A stretch of DNA of 10,501 nucleotides from Mycobacteriaceae bacterium (GTDB lineage Bacteria > Actinomycetota > Actinomycetes > Mycobacteriales > Mycobacteriaceae), in NCBI GenBank assembly GCA_019242135.1, contig JAFAWC010000410.1:1-10501 (forward strand), given 5' to 3'. The translations under genes were made by a program, and so were the position numbers. Positions 1 through 7,051 of this stretch are shown piece by piece (position 1 is the stretch's first letter; the number at the start of each line of letters is the position of its first letter). Below the pieces are notes generated by a model, which searched no databases, was not told the DNA's origin, and saw nothing but the letters and a program-made list of their open reading frames with translations.

Positions 1-344
1 TGGCCGACGAGTTCGCTCCAACGGGCGTCGAGGTGAGCGTCGTGCTGCCGACGTTCACGAATACCGAGCTGATCGCCGGCACCCATCCCAGCTCAGCACA
101 GAAGCCCGTGCAGCCCGAGGCCGTCGCGACCGCCGTGGTCAAGGTGCTCGATAAGCCGACCACGATCGTGTCGGTGCCGCGCCAGCTGCGGTTCGTGGCG
201 GCCCTGGCACAGACGCTGGGCCCGCGCGGACGGCGCTGGCTTTCCAAGAGATTGGGCAACGACCGGGTGTTCCTCGACTTCGATCCGGCCGCGCGAAGGC
301 GCTATGAGGACCGTGCCCAGCACGCGCTCGGCGTCGAGCGCTAG
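1..344 (+). CDS. SDR family NAD(P)-dependent oxidoreductase, C-terminal part (5' end outside window)
   Basis: The frame is open from the first complete codon at position 3, so this is the end of a gene that starts upstream. A GTG at 33 is in frame but lies inside a conserved strand and is unlikely to be the true start. The visible residues include a 'GVEVSVVLPTFTNTELIAGT' segment. This matches the beta-strand and loop after the catalytic YxxxK helix of short-chain dehydrogenases, where classical members have PGxxxT. The tail after it, with 'VLDKPTTIVSVP' and a basic C-terminus, is typical of mycobacterial SDRs of about 270-300 residues. The Rossmann nucleotide-binding part and the catalytic Tyr/Lys are outside the window, so substrate and cofactor cannot be told. 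It converges on metZ, and the two stop codons overlap in one CTAG. Confidence 0.8.
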   Translation, partial: ADEFAPTGVEVSVVLPTFTNTELIAGTHPSSAQKPVQPEAVATAVVKVLDKPTTIVSVPRQLRFVAALAQTLGPRGRRWLSKRLGNDRVFLDFDPAARRRYEDRAQHALGVER

Positions 345-1552
345 GAACGCAGCGCCTGGTCCAGGTCGCTGATCAGATCGTCGGTGCCCTCGAGCCCGAC
401 CGAAACCCGCACCACTGCGTCACCGAGTCCGATCGCCGCCCGCCCTTCGGGCCCCATCGCCCTGTGCGTCGTTGTCGCCGGGTGGGTGATCAATGACTTG
501 GCATCGCCGAGGTTATTGCTGATATCGATCAGCCGCAGCTTGTCCAGCACCTCGAAAGCCCGCTGCTTGCCGGCAGTTTCGGCGGCGTCCAACGCGAACG
601 TGATGACCGTCCCGCCGCCCGACATCTGACGTTTGGCCAGGTCGTACTGCGGATGCGAGGCCAGAAACGGATAGCGCACCCACCGCACCGCCGGATGGTT
701 CTCCAGGAACTCAGCGATGCGCAGGGCCGACGCGGTGCTGTGCTCGACGCGCACGGCCAGCGTTTCCAGGCCCTTGAGCAGCAGCCACGCATTGAACGCC
801 GAGATCGCCGGGCCGGTGTGGCGCATCAGCTTCTGCACCGGCCCGTCGATGTATTCCTTGTCACCGAGGATCGCCCCGCCCAGCACGCGGCCCTGCCCGT
901 CGATGTGTTTGGTTCCCGAGTACACCACCACGTCGGCGCCCAGCGGGAAACCTTGCTGGAGCAGCGGTGTCGCAAAGACGTTGTCCAACACGACTTTCGC
1001 GCCCGCCGCGTGCGCCAGCTGGCAGACCGCCTCGATGTCGACCAACGCCTGCATCGGATTGGACGGCGTCTCGAAGAACACCGCCTGCGTCGGCTCAGAC
1101 AGCGCCTTCTCCCACTGCGATAGGTCGTCGCCGTCCACGAATACGGTCTTCACACCCCACCGCGGCAGGATCTCATCGCACACCACGAAACATGACCCGA
1201 ACAGGCTCCGGGCCGCTACCAGGCGATCACCGGCGCCCAGCAAGGCGCCCAGCGCGGTGAACACCGCTGCCATGCCGGTCGCGGTCGCAAAGCAGGCGGG
1301 CGCTCCCTCGATCAGCCGCAGCCGCTCCTCGAACATCGAGATCGTCGGGTTGCCGTACCGCGAGTAGACGTAGCGGTCGATGTCGCCGGCAAAAGCCTTC
1401 TCGGCCTCCGCCGCGTTCGAGTACACGTAGCCCGACGTCAGGTACATGGCCTCTGCGGTCTCCTCGAAACCCGACCGCATCAGTCCGCCGCGCACGCCGG
1501 TGGTGGCCTGGCTGACGCCCTCCGGGAGGGCAGCAGGTTCGCGGATGTTCAT
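341..1552 (-). CDS. metZ: O-succinylhomoserine sulfhydrylase MetZ
   Basis: This is a PLP-dependent Cys/Met-metabolism enzyme of 403 residues, close to the 406 I recall for M. tuberculosis MetZ (Rv0391). It replaces the succinyl group of O-succinylhomoserine with sulfide to give homocysteine for methionine synthesis, in the cytoplasm. Visible marks are the N-terminal 'ETAEAMYLTSGYVY', the phosphate-binding 'YSRYGNPT', 'FETPSNP', and the PLP lysine K215 in 'YSGTKHIDGQGR'. 'SLITHPATTTH' and 'VRVSVGLE' follow near the end, so all core motifs are intact. The open frame extends 54 codons further upstream, but the ATG at 1552 is chosen. It has GGAAG five bases upstream, matches the family N-terminus and forms an ATGA overlap with the stop of the rhodanese gene, which implies translational coupling. 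It is probably the last gene of the zinc finger-purT-rhodanese-metZ block. Confidence 0.95.
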   Translation of the reverse strand: MNIREPAALPEGVSQATTGVRGGLMRSGFEETAEAMYLTSGYVYSNAAEAEKAFAGDIDRYVYSRYGNPTISMFEERLRLIEGAPACFATATGMAAVFTALGALLGAGDRLVAARSLFGSCFVVCDEILPRWGVKTVFVDGDDLSQWEKALSEPTQAVFFETPSNPMQALVDIEAVCQLAHAAGAKVVLDNVFATPLLQQGFPLGADVVVYSGTKHIDGQGRVLGGAILGDKEYIDGPVQKLMRHTGPAISAFNAWLLLKGLETLAVRVEHSTASALRIAEFLENHPAVRWVRYPFLASHPQYDLAKRQMSGGGTVITFALDAAETAGKQRAFEVLDKLRLIDISNNLGDAKSLITHPATTTHRAMGPEGRAAIGLGDAVVRVSVGLEGTDDLISDLDQALRS

Positions 1553-1962
1553 GACTGCTTCCACGGCAGACCCACGGCCCGCCAGCCTGACCCGCCGCGA
1601 TGCCCTGACCCGTCGAGATGTCCCTCGAAGCCGTCCAACACGTTGAAAGACGGTCCGATTCCGGCCGCCGTGGCGGCCTCCGCGGCGCCGATCGACCGGT
1701 TGCCGGAGCGACACAGGAAAACGACGGGGCGCTCGCCGGGCTCGACGCCGGCCCGGATCAGTTCGTCAACGAAGCTCTCGTTGCGTTTGCCGTCGATGCC
1801 CGACCACTCGACGTACACCACGTCGCGACCGAGGTCCGAGATGTCAGGCACCCCGACGAACCGCCACTCGGCGTCGGTGCGGCAGTCGACGAGGACCGCG
1901 TCGGGGTTGTCGCTCAGCAGTTTCCAGGCCTCCTCGGGCGTGATGTCTCCTGCGTAGCTCAC
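1549..1962 (-). CDS. Rhodanese-domain protein (Rv0390-like)
   Basis: This is a single-domain rhodanese of 137 residues. Such proteins carry sulfur as a persulfide on a cysteine, or transfer it from thiosulfate to an acceptor. The active-site loop is visible as C84 in 'FLCRSGNRSIGAA', preceded by 'AVLVDCRTDAEW' and followed by 'NVLDGFEGHLD', the standard rhodanese order. The frame is open well upstream to 2241, overlapping purT. The GTG at 1962 is preferred because the product then begins 'MSYAGDITPEEAW', as I recall for M. tuberculosis Rv0390, and because GGGAG lies ten bases upstream. The stop overlaps the metZ start by four bases. Position and coupling suggest that it supplies or handles sulfur for MetZ. 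That role is inferred; the physiological donor is unknown. Confidence 0.92.
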   Translation of the reverse strand: MSYAGDITPEEAWKLLSDNPDAVLVDCRTDAEWRFVGVPDISDLGRDVVYVEWSGIDGKRNESFVDELIRAGVEPGERPVVFLCRSGNRSIGAAEAATAAGIGPSFNVLDGFEGHLDGSGHRGGSGWRAVGLPWKQS

Positions 1963-2035
1963 GTTGCCGAGTCTCCCACACGCGCCATCCCACCCGACTC
2001 GGCCCTTGCGCTGGTCAAACCCTCCTGCCGAGCAA

Positions 2036-3256
2036 CTACCAGAACTTGCGCAGCGCGGTGGTGACCTGGTGGACCCGATCACGAGCAGCCTTGACGTCCG
2101 CCGCCGTGGCCAGCGCCACACCGAGCCGGCGGCGCGGATAACTCTTCGGGTGCCAGAAGATCCGCACGTCGCTCTCGGGGACCGCCAGCGCATCCGAAAG
2201 CGCCTGTGTCGCACGTTCGGTGCGGGAATCGTCGTGCGCAAGATCGGCGTTGGCGGTCTCTTGACCCGCGTACACCACCTGCGCCGCTCCGGGCGTGATC
2301 ATGATGGTGTCCACCGGCAGCCCCAGGATCGCGCGGGCGTGCAACTCGAACTCCGACAGCCGCTGCGATCGCAGCGTGACAAGGCCGCTGTCATCGGGCC
2401 GCGGGCTGACGTCCACGAAGTACACCTCGTTGCCTTTGACCAGCAGCTCCACGCCGTACACTCCCCGGCCGCCCAACGCGTTGACGATCCGGGCCGCGAT
2501 CGACCTGGCGGCGTCGTTGGCCGCGTCGGTCATCTCCTGGGGCTGCCACGACTCCAGCACGTCACCGTCGACCTGCCGGTGGCCGATCGGTTCGCAGAAC
2601 TGCACCCGGCCGGCGCTGCGCACCGTCAGCAGCGTGACCTCGTGGTCGATCTCGACCATCGTCTCGGCGATCACCCGCGTGTTCGCCACCCGCCCGCCCG
2701 CAGCGGCGGCCCGATCCCACGCCGGCGCGACGTCTTCTTGCCGCAAGAGCACAGACTCGCCGTCCCCCGCAGCTCCGGTAACCGGCCGCACCACCAGCGG
2801 AAAGCCCGCATGCGCAGCAATCGCGCCGAGCTCGTCGACGGATCCGGCGAACCAGAACGGCGCCGTCGGCAGACCGAGCTCATCGGCGGCCAGCCGCCGC
2901 AGGCCCTCCCGGTCCAGGCTCAACCGACTGCTGCGCGCGGTGGGCACCACGTCGGTAACCCCCCGCTCACCGACCGCGACGAGGGCGTCGTTGTCGATGA
3001 CGGGCCCGCCACCGGGGTCCCACCCCTCGGTGACGACGTAATCGGGCTGCTCGCGCTCGATCACCGCGGTCAACTCGTCGGGGTCGGTCATCTTGACGAC
3101 GACGCTGCGGTCCGCGACACCGTGAGCGGGCGCCTCGGCGTAGCGATCGACCGCGATCACCACCGCGCCCAGCCGGCCGAACGCGGTGACCAGCTCGCGG
3201 CTCAACTCGCCCGCGCCGAGAATCATTACGCTCAGCGGCCGCGTCTCATCGGTCAC
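2036..3256 (-). CDS. purT: PurT-type formate-dependent GAR transformylase homologue, variant ATP site
   Basis: This 406-residue ATP-grasp enzyme matches PurT along its length. PurT uses ATP and formate to formylate glycinamide ribonucleotide in purine synthesis. Conserved segments are 'ILGAGELSRE' (12-21), 'DRYAEAPAH', 'VVPTA' and 'DREGLRRLAADELGLPT', 'HEVTLLTV', 'GHRQVDGDVLESWQPQ', 'GVELLV' and 'SPRPDDSGLVTLRSQ', and 'RRRLGVALA' at the end. Several ATP-site residues differ from E. coli PurT. The lysine of 'VKPV' (K155) is R157 here, the 'SGKGQ' loop reads 'AGDGES' (K163 to D165), the GAR-contacting 'EIEAIA' region is replaced by a glycine-rich insertion at 77-87, and the Mg-ligand Glu before 'VSPRP' is Asp. 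The fold is clear, but activity as PurT is uncertain. The GTG start at 3256 is the most upstream start in frame and has no strong Shine-Dalgarno site. The gene ends 73 bp before the rhodanese gene on the same strand. Confidence 0.85.
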   Translation of the reverse strand: MTDETRPLSVMILGAGELSRELVTAFGRLGAVVIAVDRYAEAPAHGVADRSVVVKMTDPDELTAVIEREQPDYVVTEGWDPGGGPVIDNDALVAVGERGVTDVVPTARSSRLSLDREGLRRLAADELGLPTAPFWFAGSVDELGAIAAHAGFPLVVRPVTGAAGDGESVLLRQEDVAPAWDRAAAAGGRVANTRVIAETMVEIDHEVTLLTVRSAGRVQFCEPIGHRQVDGDVLESWQPQEMTDAANDAARSIAARIVNALGGRGVYGVELLVKGNEVYFVDVSPRPDDSGLVTLRSQRLSEFELHARAILGLPVDTIMITPGAAQVVYAGQETANADLAHDDSRTERATQALSDALAVPESDVRIFWHPKSYPRRRLGVALATAADVKAARDRVHQVTTALRKFW

Positions 3257-3296
3257 GGGGCCAGCCTGCCAGATAGCTCCGCTCGGCCGGAGCTGC

Positions 3297-3590
3297 TCAC
3301 CCCAGCAGCACGTCCACGTAGCACCACCGCCACGATTCGCCCGGCTCAGCCGATTGCATTACCGGGTGACCCGTCTCGTGGAAGTGGGCACTGGCATGTT
3401 TGTGCAGGCTGGAATCACAGCAGCCGACATGCCCGCAGCTCACGCACATCCGCAAGTGAGCCCAGCTCGATTCGCCGAGTTCCGCACACTCCTGGCAGCG
3501 GCCGGGTGTCACCGCGGCTGGCGCGGCGGCACCGGCCGCGGCCGTCAGGTGCGAGCAGGACTGCGGGGGGTCGGGTGCACGGCGCCGCAT
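3297..3590 (-). CDS. UBP-type zinc finger protein
   Basis: This small protein (97 residues from the ATG at 3590) is almost entirely a ubiquitin-hydrolase-type (UBP/ZnF-UBP) zinc finger. Candidate zinc ligands are visible as C12 and H14, C32xxC35, C49xxC52, C57/C58, and a run of histidines at 63, 65, 69, 71 and 75. They sit in the family pattern 'HLRMCVSCGHVGCCDSS', then 'GHPVMQS', then 'WRWCYVD'. In eukaryotes this fold binds the free C-terminus of ubiquitin. Stand-alone bacterial copies have no established role. A TTG at 3599 would add three residues, and neither start has a clear ribosome-binding site. It lies 40 bp upstream of purT on the same strand and is divergent from the antiporter, which starts 19 bp away. 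A functional tie to either neighbour is inference only. Confidence 0.88.
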   Translation of the reverse strand: MRRRAPDPPQSCSHLTAAAGAAAPAAVTPGRCQECAELGESSWAHLRMCVSCGHVGCCDSSLHKHASAHFHETGHPVMQSAEPGESWRWCYVDVLLG

Positions 3591-3597
3591 GCTGCTC

Positions 3598-3602
3598 AAG
3601 GA
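3598..3602 (+). promoter_or_regulatory. Ribosome-binding site deciding the antiporter start
   Basis: AAGGA at 3598-3602 lies seven bases before the GTG at 3610 and supports that start over the in-frame ATG at 3589, which has no purine-rich site in front of it. Confidence 0.6.
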
Positions 3603-3609
3603 TAGGCAC

Positions 3610-5208
3610 GTGAATCACTCACTGTTGCTGCTGCTCGTGGGCGGTGTGCTGATCGCGGCGCTGGCCCGGCGCTCCCATCTGTCGTCGGCGTTGGTCCTGG
3701 TCGTCGCCGGCCTGGCCATCGGCCTGATTCCCGGGGTTCCGTCGGTGGAGCTGCAACCCAACTTCGTGCTGTCGGTGATCCTGCCGCCGTTGCTGTGGTC
3801 GGCCGGTCTGGAGAGCTCCTACGTCGCGCTGCGGAAGAACTTCCGGCCGATCGCCCTGATGGCGGTCGGGTTGCCGGTGGCGACCGCGTTCGCTGTCGGA
3901 TTCGTCGCGCATCGCACCGTTCCCGCGCTGACCCCTGCGGCGGCGCTGACGTTGGGGGCGATCGTCGCCCCGCCCGACGCGGTGTCAGCCACCTCGATCG
4001 GCCGCCGGCTGGGCCTGCCACGCCGGATCATGACGCTGCTCGGCGGCGAGAGCCTGCTCAACGACGCCACGGCGCTGACCCTCTACAAGGTGTCGCTGGC
4101 CGCAGCGATCGGCACCGCGGTCAGCTGGCCCCGTGGGTTGGGCACGTTCGCACTGGCCACCGCCGGCGGCGTGCTGGTCGGCGGGCTGTTCGGCACGGTC
4201 ATCGATTTCATCCGCTCGCGGCTGCTGGACGACGCGGTGATGGAGAGCGCCGTCGGGCTGGTCGCGCCGTTCGTCGTCTACGTCGTCGCCGAGTACGTCC
4301 ACGGCTCGGGTGTGCTGGCGGTCGTCGTCGCAGCGCTGATGCTGGGCCAGCGTTCCACTCACGCCAGTTACGCGACCCGGCTGCAGGATAAGGCCGTGTG
4401 GAAGGCACTGCAGCTGATCTTGGAGGCGATCGCATTCCTGCTGATCGGCCTGCAGCTGCCCGGGGTGGTCCGCGCGATGCACGGCGTGCCGGCATCGGAG
4501 TTCATCTGGTCAGCACTGGCCGTGTTCGTGACGGTGCTGCTCGTGCGCATCGTGTGGATTTATGTCTTCACCTACCTGCCGCGGGCGATGTTCGCAGGAA
4601 TACGGGAAGGCGATCCGGCGCCGGCGCCCGGGCAGGTGTTCGTGGTCGCGTGGGCGGGCATGCGCGGCGTGGTGTCGCTGGCCGCCGCATTCGCGGTGCC
4701 GATCACGACGGCGTCGGGCACGTTCCCGGGCCGCCCGTACATCGTGTTCCTGACGTTCGTCGTGGTGGTCGGCACACTGCTGCTGCACGGCTTGACGCTG
4801 CCTTGGGTCATAAGGATTTTCGGGGTGCAAGGCGACGACGCGCATCGGGATGCGGTCAAGCTCGCGGCGGCTCAGGATCGGGCGACCCGCGCGGCCGCCG
4901 AACGCCTCGACGAGTTGGTCGCGGCGGAGCAGCAACACGGCCCCTCCGATATCCACGAACACGCCGCAAAGATCTTGACGCACTGGAACGAACGCCGCCG
5001 CAACGCCGCCTGGGAGCAATTGGGCCGAAGCGATGAGGAGATCGGCGAAAGCCCGGCCTCCGCGTTCAAGCGACTGCGACTGGAAATGCTTGCCGCCGAG
5101 CGGAAAACCTTCATCGAGGAGCGTGACGCCGGCCGCATCGATGACGAGCTGCTGCGCGCAGCGTTGCGCGGTCTCGACCTGGAGGAGGCAACGCTCAGGC
5201 GCGATTGA
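3610..5208 (+). CDS. Na+/H+ antiporter, CPA1/NhaP family (Rv2287/YjcE-like)
   Basis: This is a polytopic inner-membrane cation:proton antiporter of 532 residues, the size expected for mycobacterial YjcE-type proteins. Roughly the first 405 residues are hydrophobic, with about 11-12 membrane segments beginning at 'LLLLLVGGVLIAAL'. CPA1 landmarks are 'VAPPDAVSATSIGRRLGLP' (D123) and 'GGESLLNDATAL', with the ion-binding N151-D152 pair. 'EAIAFLLIGLQLP' and 'WAGMRGVVSLAAAFAVP' follow in the later helices. The last 125 or so residues are charged, helical and cytoplasmic. The family exchanges Na+ (or K+/Li+) for H+ and serves pH and salt tolerance. The GTG start at 3610 is chosen for its Shine-Dalgarno site; an in-frame ATG at 3589 would add seven residues and overlap the divergent zinc-finger gene. 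The frame is intact, and the 3' end overlaps a convergent gene remnant by 14 bases. Confidence 0.93.
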   Translation: MNHSLLLLLVGGVLIAALARRSHLSSALVLVVAGLAIGLIPGVPSVELQPNFVLSVILPPLLWSAGLESSYVALRKNFRPIALMAVGLPVATAFAVGFVAHRTVPALTPAAALTLGAIVAPPDAVSATSIGRRLGLPRRIMTLLGGESLLNDATALTLYKVSLAAAIGTAVSWPRGLGTFALATAGGVLVGGLFGTVIDFIRSRLLDDAVMESAVGLVAPFVVYVVAEYVHGSGVLAVVVAALMLGQRSTHASYATRLQDKAVWKALQLILEAIAFLLIGLQLPGVVRAMHGVPASEFIWSALAVFVTVLLVRIVWIYVFTYLPRAMFAGIREGDPAPAPGQVFVVAWAGMRGVVSLAAAFAVPITTASGTFPGRPYIVFLTFVVVVGTLLLHGLTLPWVIRIFGVQGDDAHRDAVKLAAAQDRATRAAAERLDELVAAEQQHGPSDIHEHAAKILTHWNERRRNAAWEQLGRSDEEIGESPASAFKRLRLEMLAAERKTFIEERDAGRIDDELLRAALRGLDLEEATLRRD

Positions 5209-5460
5209 CTCCCCCGGTGCGGGCGGTGCCGGAGCTGCCCAGAAAGAGGCCACTGACGATGAGCACCCAGACCGGGAAGACCAAGGCACCCACATGCTGA
5301 GATCGCTTGCGACGAGAATGGAAACGGCCACCAGATAGGTCACTCCTACGAGCCACTTCGGCATGAGTCGGGTCGGTAGCCAGATCGTCGCCGAAATCGA
5401 TGACTCGGCGCCGAATCCGGCGACGGCATGAGCTCCGTCGAGTGTGGGTTTTGCGACGAA
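5195..5460 (-). pseudogene. Decayed membrane-protein remnant (C-terminal half, frameshifted)
   Basis: Two minus-strand frames together read like the C-terminal end of a small actinobacterial integral membrane protein. The first gives 'AHAVAGFGAESSISATIW', then 'RLMPKWLVGVTYLVAVSI' and 'SDLSMWV'. The second continues 'LVFPVWVLIVSGLFLGSS' to a TGA at 5195-5197. The switch is at about 5285-5290, where one base is missing: 'gtg cct tgg' is read where 'gtg Ncc ttg gtc ttc' would restore the frame. I recognise the pattern 'PRWL..VxYxVAxxLL ... WxxLVFPxWVLxVS' from uncharacterised actinobacterial membrane proteins, from memory. Upstream of about 5460 nothing in any minus frame looks like the missing N-terminal half, so the gene seems both truncated and frameshifted. 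Its function is unknown. It converges on the antiporter, overlapping its last 14 bases. Confidence 0.6.
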
Positions 5461-5602
5461 CACGGTTGACGACCGGGTCGTCAAACCCGCACTGGCGCAA
5501 CGGCTCCTGCAAAGATCCTGGTACACCGCTAGGACAACGAAACGGCGGTCTCTTTAGCCGCGGTAGTCCAGATGAAGATGCTTCAAAATCGGGAGAAATG
5601 AC

Positions 5603-5722
5603 GTGCAGGTCCACGCACTGCACGCCGCGACCGCGGCAGGGAAAACCAGTCCGAAAATGCTTGCTGTGTGTTTGGCGGTAACCGGTGTCTTTGCCCGCGC
5701 CAAGTGCTTGATTTGGACATAG
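5603..5722 (+). CDS. Possible small leader ORF upstream of pstS2 (doubtful)
   Basis: A 39-codon frame begins with GTG at 5603, with GGAG at 5592-5595 seven bases upstream, and ends in TAG at 5720-5722, 36 bp before pstS2. The product begins 'MQVHALHAATAAGKTSP' and has a short mildly hydrophobic stretch 'MLAVCLAVTGVFA'. I recognise no family. Its only support is the good ribosome-binding site and its position ahead of pstS2. It could be a leader peptide or chance. Confidence 0.2.
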   Translation: MQVHALHAATAAGKTSPKMLAVCLAVTGVFARAKCLIWT

Positions 5723-5745
5723 TCATGACTGCGCCCGACGAGATC

Positions 5746-5751
5746 GAGGAG
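5746..5751 (+). promoter_or_regulatory. Ribosome-binding site of pstS2
   Basis: GAGGAG lies seven bases before the GTG at 5759 and fixes that codon as the start, giving a signal peptide of normal length. Confidence 0.65.
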
Positions 5752-5758
5752 ACTGACG

Positions 5759-6865
5759 GTGTCTGGTGGGAAACGGAACATCCTGGTCCTGTTGGCGGTC
5801 AGCGTGCTGGTGTTTTCGGGATGCGGTGGCAAACACAGCCCGCAGTCCTCGTCGAGCACCCCTTCGGTCCCGGTGAATTGCGGCGGCAAGAAAGTTCTGC
5901 AGGCGAGCGGCTCGACCGCGCAAACGGGCGCGATGGAGCAGTTCGTTTACGCATATATCCACGCTTGCCCCGGCTACACGCTGGACTACAACGCCAACAG
6001 TTCCGGTGCCGGGGTGGCCGATTTCACCAGTAACAAAACGGATCTCGCCGGCACGGACTCACCGTTGGATGAATCGAAGGGAGAGCCGGCCAAGGCGCAG
6101 CAGCGCTGCAGCTCGACGGCCTGGGACCTGCCGGCGGTGTTCGGCCCGATCGCGGTCACCTTCAACATCAACGGCGTGAGCTCGCTGACTCTGGACGGGC
6201 CCACCACCGCGAAAATCTTCAACGGCGCGATCACGAAGTGGAATGATCCGGCTATCGCGCAGCTCAATTCGGGCGCGAACCTGCCGCCGACGGACATCCA
6301 CGTCGTCTTCCGAAGCGACGGTTCGGGTACCACGGACAACTTCCAGCACTACCTCGACGCCGCGTCCAACGGCGCGTGGGGTAAGGGCACCGGCAAGACG
6401 TTCAACGGTGGTGTCGGTGAGCCCGCCAAAGGCAACGAGGGCGTGGTGACGGTCCTGAAGCGAACCGATGGGTCGGTCACCTACAACGAGTGGGCGTTTG
6501 CGGTCGGTCATCAGCTGAACAAAGCCCAGATCGTCACATCAGCCGGTCCGGATCCGGTGTCGATCACTCCCGACTCGGTCAGCAAGACGATCGCCGGGGC
6601 AACGGTCAAGGGGCAGGGCAATGATCTGGTGCTGGACACGTCGACCTTCTACAAACCGACCCAGCGCGGTGCCTATCCGATCGTCCTGGCGACCTATGAG
6701 GTCGTTTGCTCCAAGTATCCGGACGCCGCGACTGGGGCGGCCGTAAAAGCATTCATGCAGGCCACAGTTGGTGCCGGCCAGGAAGGTTTAGACCAGTATG
6801 GCTACATCCCGTTGCCGAGCTCGCTCAAATCGAAATTGTCGTCGGCGGTGAACGCCATCCAGTGA
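5759..6865 (+). CDS. pstS2: Phosphate ABC transporter substrate-binding lipoprotein PstS2-like
   Basis: This 368-residue secreted lipoprotein binds phosphate outside the membrane and delivers it to the PstC/PstA permease. The N-terminus has basic K5-R6, a hydrophobic run '[12 protein letters not shown]' and a lipobox ending in S20-G21-C22. The -3 residue is Phe rather than the usual Leu or Val, a mild deviation. The mature part carries the phosphate-binding loops '[19 protein letters not shown]', '[11 protein letters not shown]' and '[18 protein letters not shown]'. It also has '[18 protein letters not shown]' and the C-terminal '[13 protein letters not shown]', all typical of mycobacterial PstS. 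The wording is closest to M. tuberculosis PstS2 (Rv0932c) as I recall it, which also precedes pknD. The start is GTG at 5759. No pstC/pstA/pstB genes are in the window, so it may work with a permease elsewhere or as a sensor for the kinase behind it. Confidence 0.93.
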   Translation: MSGGKRNILVLLAVSVLVFSGCGGKHSPQSSSSTPSVPVNCGGKKVLQASGSTAQTGAMEQFVYAYIHACPGYTLDYNANSSGAGVADFTSNKTDLAGTDSPLDESKGEPAKAQQRCSSTAWDLPAVFGPIAVTFNINGVSSLTLDGPTTAKIFNGAITKWNDPAIAQLNSGANLPPTDIHVVFRSDGSGTTDNFQHYLDAASNGAWGKGTGKTFNGGVGEPAKGNEGVVTVLKRTDGSVTYNEWAFAVGHQLNKAQIVTSAGPDPVSITPDSVSKTIAGATVKGQGNDLVLDTSTFYKPTQRGAYPIVLATYEVVCSKYPDAATGAAVKAFMQATVGAGQEGLDQYGYIPLPSSLKSKLSSAVNAIQ

Positions 6866-6870
6866 TCGGC

Positions 6871-6895
6871 GGGGGGGTGACAACGACGCCCCCCC
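6871..6895 (+). terminator. GC-only hairpin after pstS2, possible terminator or attenuator
   Basis: Seven Gs at 6871-6877 can pair with seven Cs at 6889-6895 around an 11-base loop, starting five bases after the pstS2 stop. There is no T-run behind it, which is common for proposed mycobacterial terminators. It could end pstS2 transcription, reduce read-through into pknD, or stabilise the pstS2 mRNA 3' end. Confidence 0.45.
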
Positions 6896-6952
6896 AAGTC
6901 CCCTTCTCGGTGTTTTGGCGTGAGTTTTGCTGTGGCCGCTTCGCTGAGCAAT

Positions 6953-6958
6953 TACCGT
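6953..6958 (+). promoter_or_regulatory. Candidate -10 element for the pknD-like gene
   Basis: TACCGT at 6953-6958 fits the mycobacterial TANNNT -10 pattern and lies about 110 bases ahead of the kinase start at 7068. The nearest -35-like TTGCTG (6927-6932) is 20 bases away, longer than ideal, so the call is weak. The 6866-7067 gap holds no other recognisable element apart from the hairpin. Confidence 0.25.
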
Positions 6959-7051
6959 GTTCACCGGCACAACAATCGATCTGTGCGTGGCGGCGCTGTG
7001 GGCGCCGGGAGCCCACTCCAAGGTCCGCCGTCGGGATCGCGCGGCCGGTCT

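Larger units (their letters stand above)
5461..5758. other. Non-coding gap upstream of pstS2
   Basis: Apart from a doubtful 39-codon ORF at 5603-5722, I see no gene in this stretch. The open frames crossing it have no recognisable product. A short imperfect hairpin (CGGGT at 5474-5478 with ACCCG at 5485-5489) is too weak to call a terminator. The pstS2 promoter should lie here, but no convincing -10/-35 pair or Pho-type operator could be picked by eye. Confidence 0.4.

Noticed and set aside
1553..1714. metZ starting at 1714
   Set aside because: The extra 54 codons overlap the rhodanese gene and match nothing in the family. The ATG at 1552 gives the normal length.
1549..2241. Rhodanese starting at 2241 with a 93-residue N-terminal extension
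   Set aside because: The extension overlaps purT, is Arg-rich and low in complexity, and the GTG at 1962 has a ribosome-binding site and the family N-terminus.
1964..3613. 549-codon open frame on the plus strand
   Set aside because: It lies opposite purT and the zinc-finger gene, which both have clear families. Its translation is Arg/Pro/His-rich with no motif, as expected for the antisense of high-GC coding DNA.
5474..5489. Hairpin CGGGT/ACCCG as a terminator
   Set aside because: Five base pairs with no T-run, and no gene ends nearby on either strand.
4510..5526. 338-codon minus-strand frame overlapping the antiporter
   Set aside because: The part opposite the antiporter is an antisense shadow. 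Only its first portion, upstream of about 5285, carries the hydrophobic membrane-protein signal, and that is recorded as a gene remnant.
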